Part shown: positions 9,586 through 20,752 of the stretch, piece by piece
How the letters are laid out: every line of letters starts with the position of its first letter
Position numbering within the stretch: the first letter of the stretch is position 1
Origin: Orobanche coerulescens
Lineage: Eukaryota; Streptophyta; Magnoliopsida; Lamiales; Orobanchaceae
Direction of reading: 5' to 3'
Assembly (NCBI GenBank): GCA_033398695.1
Contig: CM065818.1
Location: 56,452,001-56,516,000, forward strand
Length of the DNA: 64,000 nucleotides
Notes under the pieces: generated by a model
The model's input: only the letters and a program-made list of their open reading frames with translations
Told to the model about the DNA's origin: nothing
Databases searched by the model: none
Position numbers and translations under genes: made by a program

Positions 9586-12500
9586 CTTCCTAGCGGTGAT
9601 AGAATTGTCGGTGATCGAGAGGTCCGGGATTGTTCTGTATTTATTTGTGAGAGGGCTTGGCTCTCTAATCTCATTGTCGTGGGTATCGAGGGTAAGGATT
9701 TGATTCTCGGGGATGATTGGCTCGAACGACATGGCGCAATCATGAAATACCGCACGAGGATCGTCACTATGTTAGCCGATGATGGCACCGAGCACTCTTT
9801 CGCGGGGCGAAAGAGGGGAAATCAGAAGTTTGTTATTAACGCCTTGAAGGCGATGAGACTCCTACGAAAGGGGTGTACTGGTTATTGGTGTTACGCCTTG
9901 AAGGCGGAGGATGGTGGAGTCGAGCTTTCGGCGATTCCAGTCGTTAGTGAGTTTCCTGATGTATTTCCTGACGAGTTACCGGGATTGCCACCGGATCGTG
10001 AGGTTGAGTTTGCTATAGAGTTAGAGCCGGGCGCGGCTCCAATTTCTAAGGCGCCGTATCGTATGGCACCTTCAGAGATGTCAGAATTGAAGAAGCAGTT
10101 GAGTGAGCTTCTTGAGTCGGGGTATCTTCGGTCGAGCGCCTCGCCTTGGGGCGCGCCGATCCTGTTTGTGCGAAAGAAGGATGGTTCACTGCGTTTGTGT
10201 ATCGACTATCGCGAACTAAACAAGGTGACCATCAAGAATAAGTATCCTTTGCCGAGAATTGATGACTTGTTCGATCAGTTGCAGGGAGCCGCGGTATTCT
10301 TGAAGATTGATTTGAGATCGGGGTACTATCAGCTCCGGGTGAGGGAGTCCGATGTGCCGAAAACAGCTTTTCGGACGAGATACAGACATTATGAGTTCGT
10401 AGTTATGCCTTTCGGCTTAACTAATGCGCCGACGGTTTTCATGCAGTTGATGAACAAAGTCTTTATTGAGTATTTGGATAAGTGTGTAGTCGTCTTCATT
10501 GACGATATTCTTATTTATTCGAGGAATGAGGAAGAGCATGCCCATCATTTGCGGATAGTGTTAGACATTTTGAGGACCGAGCAACTCTATGCAAAGTTCT
10601 CGAAATGTGAGTTCTGGCTGAAGGAAGTGATGTTCTTGGGTCACGTGATTTCGGTAGGGGTTCGTGTGGATCCGCAGAAAATTGAGGCAGTGTTGGATTG
10701 GGCACCGCCCAAGAATGTGAAGGAGATCCGTAGTTTCTTGGGTTTGGCTGGCTACTATCGTAGGTTCGTCGAGGGTTTCTCGAAACTAGCTCGGCCACTT
10801 ACACAGTTGCTTCAGAAATCCGAAAAGTTCGTCTGGAATGACGAGAGGCAGTACAGTTTTGAGGAGCTGAAGAGGCGTTTGACTTCAGCCCCGATTTTAG
10901 CGTTGCCGTGTGGCAACGAAGGTTTTGCTGTTTATAGCGATGCTTCGGGTAAGGGTCTTGGGTGCGTATTGATGCAGCACGGCAAGACCATCACTTATGC
11001 GTCGAGACAGTTGAGGCCATATGAGCTCAACTACCCTACTCATGATTTGGAGTTAGCGGCAGTTGTTTTTGCACTCAAGATTTGGCGTCACTATCTTTTC
11101 AGCTCTACATGTCAGATTTTTACCGATCATAAAAGTCTGAAATACATATTTACTCAGCGGGAGCTGAATATGAGGCATAGGAGGTGGTTAGAGTTGATTA
11201 AGGATTATGACCTCGAAGTCCTTTATCATCCGGGCAAGGCGAACGTCGTGGCCGACGCCTTGAGTCGGAAGCCAGTCGCGTTGCGAACGCTTGAGATCCT
11301 TACGCCTCAGTCTGAGCTTCGGTGAGATTTGATTGAGTTAGATGTCGAGGTTTTGCTGCCTAGAGCTGTCGGGCAACTTTGTGCTTTAGAGATTTCGTCG
11401 TCTTTGACCGATGAAATTAAGCTGAAGCAGTTAGAGGATCCGATGATTACTCAAATCCGAGAGAACGTTTTTAAGGGAAAGTCTCCGGGGTTTGTGATTC
11501 ACGAGGATGGTGTTTTGAGATTCCAGAGTCGGCTTTGTGTGCCGAACGACTCAGAGTTGAGACAGAGTATTTTGCGGGAGGCCCATGCTACGCCTTACTC
11601 TATTCACCCTGGTTCGAGTAAGATGTACAAGGACCTAAGGAGGAATTTCTGGTGGAATGATATGAAGGAGGAGGTCGCACAGTTTGTTGTGAGATGTTTG
11701 ACTTGCCAGCAAGTCAAAATCGAGCATCAGCGACCGGCTGGGTTATTGCAGTCACTTCCCGTTCCGGAATGGAAATGGGAATATATATCGATGGATTTCA
11801 TTGCGAGTTTGCCGAGATCGAGGTCGGGCATGAATATGGTATGGGTGATTGTTGATCGTCTGACCAAGTCGGCACATTTTCTGGGCATCAAGGATACTTG
11901 GGGCCCGGAGAAGTTGGCTCGTGTGTTTATTGCGCAGATTGTGAGGCTTCATGGTACTCCGAAGTCTATTGTTTCGGATCGTGATGGCCGCTTTGTATCG
12001 CATTTCTAGCAGGCGGTGCATAAGGCGTTGGGTACTCGTTTGCGTTTGAGTACCTCTTTTCATCCCCAATCAGATGGACAGTCGGAACGCACTATCCAGA
12101 CATTCGAGGATATGTTGCGTGCTTGTGCTCTCGACTGGAGTAGCAACTGGGAGGAGCATTTGCCATTAATCGAATTCATGTACAACAATAGTTGGCACGC
12201 GTCGATTCGGATGGCACCGTATGAGGCACTTTACGGGAGGCGTTGTCGATCGCCGATTTGTTGGAATGAGGCGTCCGATTTGGTCGGGACAGAACCGGAT
12301 GTCATTTTAGAGACGAGGCGGAAGATATAATTAATTCGGGAACAGATGTTGACTGCCCAGAGTCGACAGAAGTCATATGCCGATGTCCGTCGTCGACCTT
12401 TAGAATTCGAGGTGGGAGACCACGTTTTGCTAAAGGTGTCACCGACGAGAGGAGTTTTTCGCTTCGGGAAGAAAGGGAAGTTGAGTCCGAGATTTATTGG

Positions 12501-12812
12501 ACCCTTTGAGATTCTTGAGCGAGTCGGTGATTTGGCATATCGTTTGGCGCTTCGCGTTCATAACGTCTTCCATGTTTCTCAACTTAGAAAATATGTCCCG
12601 GATCCTAGTCATATCATCGATTATGGTGAGATCGATATTGCCGAAGATTTTACCTTCGAGGAGCGTCCTTTAAAGATTTTGGAGCACCGTGAGAAGCGAC
12701 TGAGGCATAAAACCATTCCTTTGGTCAAAGTGCAATGGTCGAGGCATGGCGTCGAGGAGGCAACTTGGAAGATAGCATGCGTGCTAAGTACCCCGAGTTG
12801 TTTATTCCTTAA
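9586..12812 (+). pseudogene. pol: LTR-1 pol polyprotein, frameshifted and with stops
   Basis: Copies element RNA to DNA and integrates it. A clean 548-residue stretch (9679-11325) covers the end of the protease linker (LILGDDWL), reverse transcriptase ([16 protein letters not shown]; catalytic FIDD at 10495-10506), the thumb ([15 protein letters not shown]) and RNase H ([13 protein letters not shown]). Integrase follows with its zinc site (CLTCQQVK) and DDE core (SDRDGRF), then a chromodomain (FHVSQLRKYVPDPSH, EEATW), which in chromoviruses guides integration to heterochromatin. Breaks: a frameshift between 9585 and 9679, TGA at 11323-11325, TAG at 12007-12009, TAA at 12328-12330, and a shift near 12770 after which the expected terminus ends at 12812. 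All but the shifts lie in one frame, so decay is mostly point change. Confidence 0.93.
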
Positions 12813-12847
12813 GTTTTGGGACGAAACTTGTTTTTAGAGGGGTAGAA
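12811..12847 (+). other. LTR-1 stem-loop and polypurine tract
   Basis: AAGTTTTGGGACGAAACTT (12811-12829) forms a stem-loop overlapping the pol terminus. The polypurine tract AGAGGGGTAGAA (12836-12847) abuts the right LTR and would prime plus-strand DNA synthesis. The same stem-loop precedes the tract in LTR-2, LTR-3, LTR-4 and LTR-6. Confidence 0.8.
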
Positions 12848-14957
12848 TGTAATATCCGCATTTTTCCTTCCTCTTAATATTCTTATTTTGGTGCATTTTC
12901 GTTTTTGGCAACTCGCTTGTAACCGTATCGATATTTTGAGGATATTTAATATTGGACTTTTGTCGTTCGAGCTTGTTTCGGACTCATTTTACTCGATTCG
13001 GTGTTTTATGTCGTTTTCGTCGCTATTTCGTGTATTCTCGTAAATCGTCGCTCGGAACCGCCGTTTCGAGGTTGCCGAGGATCCGTCTCATGTTATTACG
13101 TGTGTTGTGAGCTTTGTTTGATGTTTCGGTCATGTATCGTACATTTCGGATATTTTGGGCCGTTTTGTAATTTCCCAAAGTTTTGAGATAACTACGTTTG
13201 TGGATTGTTTTTTTTTTTTCGAACCTTCGGATAGTCGAGAATAGGTTTTTCTTCAACACTTAAATTCATCGCCTCGAATCCTTTACGCTCGTACCATCGT
13301 GAGTCATTCACCGTTGCATTTCAATTTTTGTCTCGGTTCCTTCTTTGTCAGTGGTTGGCCTGTACTCTCCCAGGAAGAAGCATTACGTACGTAATGCATG
13401 TTGCCATTACGTACGTAACGGTTGTGTGTAAAGTACTCCAGGGAGTTCTGCGATTTTCGTTACGTATGTAAGCATAGGATAGCTTACGTACGTTAACAAG
13501 CTAACGTATGTTAGCTACCTGTGGCTAACGTACGTAACGAGGCCTGAGTTTATAAACCCAGGAGTTGACCGATTTCGGTCATTTTTCATCCTTCTCCTTC
13601 CCATCCGACTCCTAGGCGATCTTCTTGGCATTTCCGGTAATTTGAAGCTTGGTAACTCCGAGCCATCATCTTCTTCGAGTTTTTGGAGTATATTATCAAC
13701 CTCTAATCGTGTTCTTCGTCATTATTCAAGGTAAACTCCTAAAACCTTGTTTTGGGTAAATTTAAGGGGTTTTCATGTTTCGTCCGATTCGTTCCGTATG
13801 TTAGATTAATTCATGATGTACATGATTAATCTTGTTGGTTTTGTTGGTTTCCTTACGGATTCATGGTATATTTCGTAGTAATTTTGTAATCGAGAGGGTT
13901 TGGTTGCGGTCCGCCCTCGTCGTTGTTTCTATACGAATATACATGAATCGTAGGCGGGTTTTCGGGTGTATTCCAATTTCCATATTCGTTTAGGATTGGT
14001 TGTGATTGTGTTCTTCGAATCGTTAGGTTCGTGATTGTCGGTTCCTAGCGTTCGTCGGTGTTTCCTTCCGTTCGTTTACGTCATCAATTATTAAAGGCAA
14101 GTATTTTTGGAAACCTTTATGCTTAACATGAAATGGTAATGTATTTTGTGTGTGATTTGCTCACCTCGTGTTGGTCCGACGAGATCAAGGAGGGAATCCA
14201 AAGGGTTGAGTCCTGGATTCATGAGTTTGTATAGCTAGCCAGCGCGGGAGGGTCCTTAGAGGCCTCGGGCAGGATCTATGATATTACTTTGTTCCCAAGG
14301 CGATGCATGTGCGTGTTTTGTTTTATAATATAGCCAGCGCGGGAGTATCCTTAGAGGCCTCGGGCGGGAATCTATAATATTACTCTGTTCCCAAGGCAAA
14401 TTGTTTGACTGTTTGTTTCCGGAAAAGACATGTCTGGTTTTGGCTTTTGAAATTGATATTGGTGCATGTACTATGAAATGTGTAAGCGAATGGTTTGCCT
14501 TGATTACTTGTACTAGCGTAATTGCTAACCCCTTTGGGGACCCGTTTTGGGGAAATTGTTGTTATGGATTCCAGGTTATGATTATCTGGACGAGCGAGCA
14601 CCGAGACAGTACGAGGATGTTGGCCAAGGTCGTTGACACGTGCATTTGGGTCTTCTTACTTTCTTTCGTTTACTTCGATTTGGTTGTATCCCACTATTAT
14701 AAACTTATAGATTGTACTCGCGAGTACTTAGGCTTTTTATTTTAAACTCCGTTTTGTACTAATTAAATTTTTACATTGTCGGTTGATGTTTAATTCGCCG
14801 GTTGCTCCGGGCGTATTTTCATATGTCATATTATTTAAATGTGTATCCTTGCTAACCGAGACGGTTAGTCGATTGGTGTTCTTTTATTGTAGCCTGGTGG
14901 GTCCCATGTAGGGGTCCACGACGCTGTAATATACTCCGATTATCTCGGGGTGTTACA
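12848..14957 (+). repeat. LTR-1 right long terminal repeat (2110 bp)
   Basis: Copy of 4271-6398, with a shorter palindrome array (13383-13540), TATA palindrome at 13543-13562 and duplicated module at 14231-14397. It ends at TGTTACA and is followed by the GAAAA duplication. Confidence 0.95.
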
Positions 14958-15070
14958 GAAAACACCATTAAGGAAATAGTACTCAACCCAATTCACTGAA
15001 AGAAATAACAAAGAGTACAAAAAGTTAGGGGACATAAAACCAAACCCAAGTGAAAATATAACAAAAACTC

Positions 15071-17530
15071 TTAACGTCCTAAAAAGCGGTTTCTTCGAGC
15101 ATTTTGAGATGCAAAATCACATATAATCACATCAGCATCAATTTTACCCAACATATCCTTTTCAATTGATAAAGTTGCCAAACCATTCAGTCTCTCTTGT
15201 GACATTGATGACCTCAAGTAGGTTTTAATCAACTTCAGTTTTGAAAAACTTCTTTCACCTGACGCTACAGTCACTGGCACCGTCAGTAAAACTCTATAAG
15301 CAATTACTACATTCGGATAACAATCTGCAAGTTTGACAAATTCAAGAATATCAATGACAGATATTGTGTCAGTTGGCAAAGTAAACTGTAACACTTTGAA
15401 TTCAGAGAATAGATCATCTACATCAACATCGGATAAGTTGCCATGAGAAAAAAATGAATGAAACTTAACACAACATTCTTTTAACTCATTATCATCCAAC
15501 GACTTTAACTTTTTTGAATCATATAAAAATCCAAAGGTACTTGCAAATGTCTTCAGTTCTTCAAATCTGTTTCTCAAAGAACTAATTGCCATATCAACAA
15601 CAACAAGAAAATAGTTGACTTTAAATGCTTCTTGAGGTGACTCGCTTTCATGTTCCTCGTTGTTCTCTCCAAACTGTTTTTTTCTAATCACACGACGTTT
15701 TGTTGGAAATATTGGCTCAACATCCATCTCAAGTGCAACACTTTTTGCAATATTCATACTTTGTATAAAACCTTCTTCTCGATATTTTTCAAAATATGAA
15801 GACACATGTTCCAATTGACTTACGCTGACGTCTATGCACAGATTTAGATTACAACGTTTTGCTAAACATATTAATAGCAAATAAAATATCATACCAAATA
15901 ACCATGCCAAACAAAAATTAAAAACTTTCTAGTGCATTAATCAAACTCTCTACTTCACTCTTCGTCTTCGGGTCATTATCAGAAGATTCATATAATTCCG
16001 TCAAGGCCAATCTTATTTGGGGACATTGAAATCTAATGGCTTTAACACTCTTAATTCGACTTTCCCAACGAGTATTGGATAAATATTTCATAGTTAAACC
16101 AGGAATGTTATTAAGCAAAATCTTTCATCTTTTTGTAGATCCCGAAAACAATGAATATAAGCGTTGAATGAATCCAAAGAAGGAAATAGCCTTAACACAA
16201 GAATGTGCCATATCGCCAAGAGTAAGATTAAGACTATGACAAGCACATGGCATGTACAATGCTCTAGGATTAATCTCAAGAAATCTCTTTTGAACACCTT
16301 GATGTTTTCCTTTCATATTCGAACCATTGTCATAACCTTGCCCCCTCACATCATCAACATCAAGATCAAGAGCCTTTAAAACATCTAATAATTCATTCAA
16401 AAGTCCTAATCCCGATGTATCATCAACTTTTAAAAATTCTAAAAAGAACTCCTCAATTTTTATTTTAGTATTTGACATATTCACACAAAGAATTATAAGG
16501 GTCATTTGTTCTTGATGGCTCACATCAGGGGTACAATAAAGAATTATTGAAAAGTATTTTGCCTCTTTAATGATCTTAATGATTGAACATCTAACATTTT
16601 GAGCCAAAAGAGAAATAAATTCATTTTGAATTTTATGTCCAAGATAGTGGTAATGAATTTCATGATCCTGAATGCGTCTCACATGATATTGCATTATCAA
16701 ATCGAATTCTGCAATCATTTAAATCAATCCAAGAAAATTCCCATTGTTATCTTGATATAATTTTTCGTCGGATCCTCGAAAAGGAAGACTATTCTTAGCA
16801 AGACACTTTACAGTTGCAAATATTCTATGTAAAATTTGTCGCCAACGTTCTTTCTCTTTCATAATTTCTTCCTGCACGTGCTTATCAATCGTCAAATTTT
16901 TGTCCAATATTTTTCGCAAATCATTCCAAGCATTCATATTAGTCATATGCTCAACAGAATTTTCATGATTTTGGAGTCTTTGACCTCAGTTGCTAGCAAA
17001 CTCAAGTTACTACTATTAGAAGACTTAAACAACTTACAACAAAAACAATATACCTTATCAATATATCTGCAATAAACTAACCATTTCTGATCATGTATCT
17101 CACCATTACTTAATTTTCTGAAATAATACGAATATGCAAAATGCCTCTTATATTTGTCCAAGAGATATTTAAATTTAGGATCCATTTCTCTACTATCTCT
17201 AGTAGGGCCCTTTTCAACTAAAATATCCCTCGATGTGTTATCAAGATTCTCCCAATTTCTTGGGTCATAAATATCAAACCGAGGAATTTCTTCTTGTTCT
17301 TTAGCATTTGGCACATCATTATCATTTTGCACATCATTTAATTGATCATTTGGCATATCATTAGCATTTTCCACATCATTAATATTTGACATATAATTAG
17401 CATTTGGAACATTTATCTTTTTGAAAACAAATTTATCAAGAGCTCCATATTGTGATTTTTTAAATTCTATATCTAGTTTTCTTTTTTTTTTTCGTTTTTC
17501 AGCACCAGATTTATATTTTTTAGGGTACAT
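15071..17530 (-). pseudogene. hAT-A transposase (TTF finger, DUF4371, hAT dimerisation)
   Basis: Cuts and pastes the hAT element. The start is taken at 17530 (MYPKKYKSG, a lysine-rich head), because residues upstream in frame look like leader. In order: an Asn/Asp-rich linker; a TTF-type zinc finger region (HDQKWLVYCRYIDKVYCFCC); a DUF4371 domain containing [13 protein letters not shown], which carries a catalytic Asp of hAT enzymes, and CACHSLNL; and the C-terminal dimerisation domain (VPVTVASGERSFSKLKLIK). This is the ZMYM1-like branch of plant hATs. Breaks: a frame change near 16950-16975, in-frame stops at 16719-16721, 16125-16127 and 15918-15920, and a second frame change near 15915. The end at 15071 is a natural stop. 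Some breaks could be consensus errors. Confidence 0.88.
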
Positions 17531-18117
17531 CTTGACCGAAGTACAACACAATTGACAACAACTGTAGCAAATTATCAAATAGTAATTAGCAAGCAAACCA
17601 AAGCAAACGAGATAGGAATTAAAAACCAGAACAACAAATAAATAGCAATCAGCAAATCAAACAAAATGAGCTACGAATTAAAAATCAGAACAGAAACACC
17701 TTGGCCTCCAGCAGCGGCGGACGGGATGGCGGAGGGCAAACAGAACAGATGAGCACTTCGGGTTTGGCTCCTCGGCCCTCGCGGCACCGGGCGGCACTGT
17801 CAGAATAGGTTACAGGTGGTGGGGTGCACGAATGACGGTGACGGAGGAGCACCTCGGGCTTGGCAGTGGCAGAACAAAAACAGTAAAACACCGTGAGTTA
17901 GGGTTAGGGCAAAATAAAATATGGTGTTTGCGGCGGTAGACCGTAGATGGAGGCGCTGCTTTAGCTTAGGGTTAGGGCAAAATAAAATATGGTGTTTGCG
18001 GCGGATGCGGACTGCTTTAATTCAGAAGACAGAAGTTCATATCAGCGGGGCTGGCTGTGAGTTGGGCTAGGAAAAAAAAAATCTAAGTGGGCTCAGCCTA
18101 TAACAGTACTAAAAAAA
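17531..18117 (-). promoter_or_regulatory. hAT-A 5' region with a duplicated 39-bp unit
   Basis: This lies between the transposase start and the right end of hAT-A, so it should hold the transposase promoter. A 39-bp unit starting TTAGGGTTAGGGCAAAATA and ending TTTGCGGCGG occurs at 17898-17936 and 17966-18004. Beyond it come GGGCCC-rich subterminal sequences typical of the family. Open frames here have no domain. Confidence 0.5.
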
Positions 18118-18193
18118 AATTGGGCCCTTTCTTACTCTGGGCCCTGGGCCGGCGCACTCCAGGCCTACCCCCAGGGCCAGCCCTGCCTGACCT

Positions 18194-18566
18194 GGAAAAT
18201 TGTTCTGATATGCGTTATGGGTCAACCCATTTTTCTTTACAAAAAATAGAATCGAAACCGTAATGGACGACATCGACAACAGTAGATGGGTTTCCTGAAT
18301 TGAATGGCGTCGTGAAGGCTACGGAACAAGCCCAAAGAAAGGATTGTGTACTCACGGACTTAGATTAGTAATACCCCATCCTATACATGAAATAGCGAAC
18401 ACCGGGAGTTCTTCCTTTTGAACAGTGTCAAGGGACAACGTAGCTCGACCGGACGAAGCAAGTGAGATGACCAATCCATTGTAGGAGGGATGAACCTAAT
18501 GGTCCTTTCAGGTTTCTCCTCACCGGGAAGCCCTTCTCTCCATCTTAGAGGCTCAAACATCAGTCC
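18194..18566. other. Spacer between hAT-A and hAT-B, possibly organellar DNA
   Basis: From about 18240 the base composition is balanced and non-repetitive, unlike its AT-rich neighbours. Without hAT-B it continues into 29942 and on to about 30090. Such sequence resembles plant mitochondrial DNA transferred to the nucleus. This is judged only by style; no gene was identified. Confidence 0.3.
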
Positions 18567-18825
18567 TACTAAAATAGACGTGCCCAATGCCGGGTCCGAG
18601 TCGGACCCGCCGGGTCGCCGGGTCGGCAGGACAGGACCCGGACCCCACCCATACATATGAAATGTAAGGGTTGGCGGGTCGACGGGTCCGGGTCCGGGTT
18701 CGACCCGCCAGGTCACGGGTCCGACCCATCTCAATTTTTTTTTGAAGTATATAAAACTTTTATTTGTTATCATTTTATACACGAAAAATAACTATAAGTG
18801 AAAAAGGAAATTATTGAAAAAATTA

Positions 18826-19022
18826 GCTTGTATTTAATTTTAAGTTTTTACTTAAAATTAAATTGCCTACGTATCCTCGTGAGGAATCAAAGCTCCATGT
18901 AGTTCTTTTACTTGAGAAGAGTTAAAAAAATGGGCTTGTATTTAATTTTAAGTTTTCACTTAAAATTAAATTGCCTACGTATCCTCGTGAGGAATCAAAG
19001 CCCTACGTAGTTCTTTACTTAC
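18826..19022 (-). repeat. Tandem duplication with hairpins downstream of hAT-B transposase
   Basis: Two copies (18826-18933 and 18934-19022) each contain the inverted repeat TTTAATTTTAAG/CTTAAAATTAAA, a 12-bp stem with a 6-nt loop, followed by CCTACGTATCCTCGTGAGG. They lie in the expected 3' untranslated region, about 20 bp past the transposase stop codon, and might help form the transcript end. Confidence 0.65.
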
Positions 19023-20752
19023 CTGACTTACCTTACTTACCTTTAGTCGAAGTCGATGTCGCCGTCGTCTTGATCATCGGTTTGACTCATTTGACTAGAC
19101 TCTCCTTCAGTAGTGCCTTCTTGATAGGCATCTTGGTCCGCTAATAGGTCATCCCACTTATTTTCTTGATCTCGTAACTCGAATTTTGTTGCGTCTTTAA
19201 GTATCATTTGAGCCTCGAGATTTTTTGGCATCATTCGGGATCTCCACTCGTCCAACATATAGCCTCCTTCACTAAAAGCACTCTCAACAGGGACTGTGGA
19301 TGCGGGCACTGCAAGAATTTCGTGTGCCATAATGGAAAGTATGGGAAATTCGGTTCCCTTTCTCTTCCACCAATCCAACAGATTAAATGTACATGCATTG
19401 TCATCCTCCGGAACATAACTAGTTGCATAATATCTACTAAGGTCATTTCTTTGGCCGACGTTACTACCACCCCTATTTCTTGCTATATTATAGAGTTGTT
19501 GTTGAAATGGGTTAGTGGGAGTTCTGTCGAATTCCATGTTAAATGTATTTGTAGTCCTAGTTCTTGTTTTTTGAGTTTGAATCTTATCACCATATTTAGA
19601 AGAATATTCAGAAAAAACAGTTTCTAAACTATTTTTCAAACCAATTTTTACTTGTTCAACGTCAGGAATATTTTCTAATAAAGTTTGACTTTCAACACTA
19701 TCCACAATATTAGGAAAATCCAAAATTTTAAGAATATTATAATATATTTCAAGTAATTGTTCTACTTGAGCTAAATTCAAATAGGGAGATAAAACTGCAC
19801 TAATCAAGAAAACATCATGAATACGATTAAAGTATTTTAGCCATTTTAAACACATATTGTAAATAGCATTCGATAATCTTTCGGATTTACTACTAGCATC
19901 CATTTCAGATACAATAAAACAACAATGAAATAAAACTTTAGGAGACGTGGGATAATAACAACCACTTAAATCTTTAGTTGCATTTTCAAAAACCCTTAAT
20001 AGTTTTATTACATCTTTAGTTTCATGCCAATACGTTGGCAATAAATAAAATCCTTCTACGTGAAAATACGTATCAAAAAATTCACACAATAATTCTTTAT
20101 ATTCATTAGTTGAATTTAACATCTCATAAGTTGAGTTCCATCTATGTTTTACGTCTGGAGTAAAAAATTTGGGTTGCATTTGTTTTGACTTTAAAAATTT
20201 TACCCATTGTCTAGCTAACTTAGTGCGATTATGTAAAAACAAGACACATTTTCTAATTGGTTCTATTGTCTCATCTACAAATTTTAATGCATCTTGTACA
20301 CATAAATTTAGAATATGACATATACATCTAGTATGAAATAATCGACCCGCTAAAATAGGATTGCAAGCTTGTATTAAAGCTGGTACACTTGCAGTATTAG
20401 AACTAGCATTATCAAAACCAATTGTGAAAATTTTATCTTTTAAGCAATAAAAAGTTAAAATTTTAATAATTGCTCTAGCTATATTATCTACACTATGTGC
20501 ACAATTAAATTTTTTAAACGCAAGTAATCTTTTATTTAAGTTCCAATTTTCATCAATCCAGTGTATAGTTATTCCCATATAAACATTTTTTTGTTTAAAA
20601 TCTGCCCAAGTATCTGCAGCTAAAGAAACTCTATGATTTATAGATCTAAAATAAGCTCGTAGTACAAGTTTATGTTGTTTGGCTAAGTATACTACTTGTC
20701 TAGTCATTGTGGTATGTGAAATTATTTTAATAGCAGGATTATAGGCATTTTG

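Larger units (their letters stand above)
4271..14957 (+). mobile_element. LTR-1: Tekay-type chromovirus (Ty3/Gypsy), broken
   Basis: Two LTRs (4271-6398 and 12848-14957) both run TGTAATATCC...GTGTTACA and are flanked by the 5-bp duplication GAAAA (4266-4270 and 14958-14962). The order inside is primer site, gag, protease, reverse transcriptase, RNase H, integrase, chromodomain, polypurine tract: a complete chromovirus plan. The chromodomain and its position fit the Tekay/Del clade (family knowledge). gag is split by a solo LTR, and both genes hold stops and frameshifts, so it is not autonomous as read. Confidence 0.93.
4118..18185 (-). mobile_element. hAT-A: hAT transposon carrying a nested retrotransposon
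   Basis: The left end TAGGCCGGTCCTGACA and the right end, read inward CAGGGCTGGCCCTGG, form the hAT inverted repeats. The flanks are CCTGATCT (4110-4117) and CCTGACCT (18186-18193), an 8-bp duplication with one change. Between them lie a minus-strand TTF-finger/DUF4371 transposase (15071-17530) and the 10.7-kb LTR-1, which entered 148 bp inside the left end. Without LTR-1 the element is about 3.4 kb, normal for an autonomous hAT. The transposase is broken, so the element is inactive as read. Confidence 0.88.

Noticed and set aside
17898..18004. Telomere-like TTAGGG repeats
   Set aside because: Only two units per copy and the plant telomere unit is TTTAGGG; it is part of a duplicated 39-bp promoter unit.
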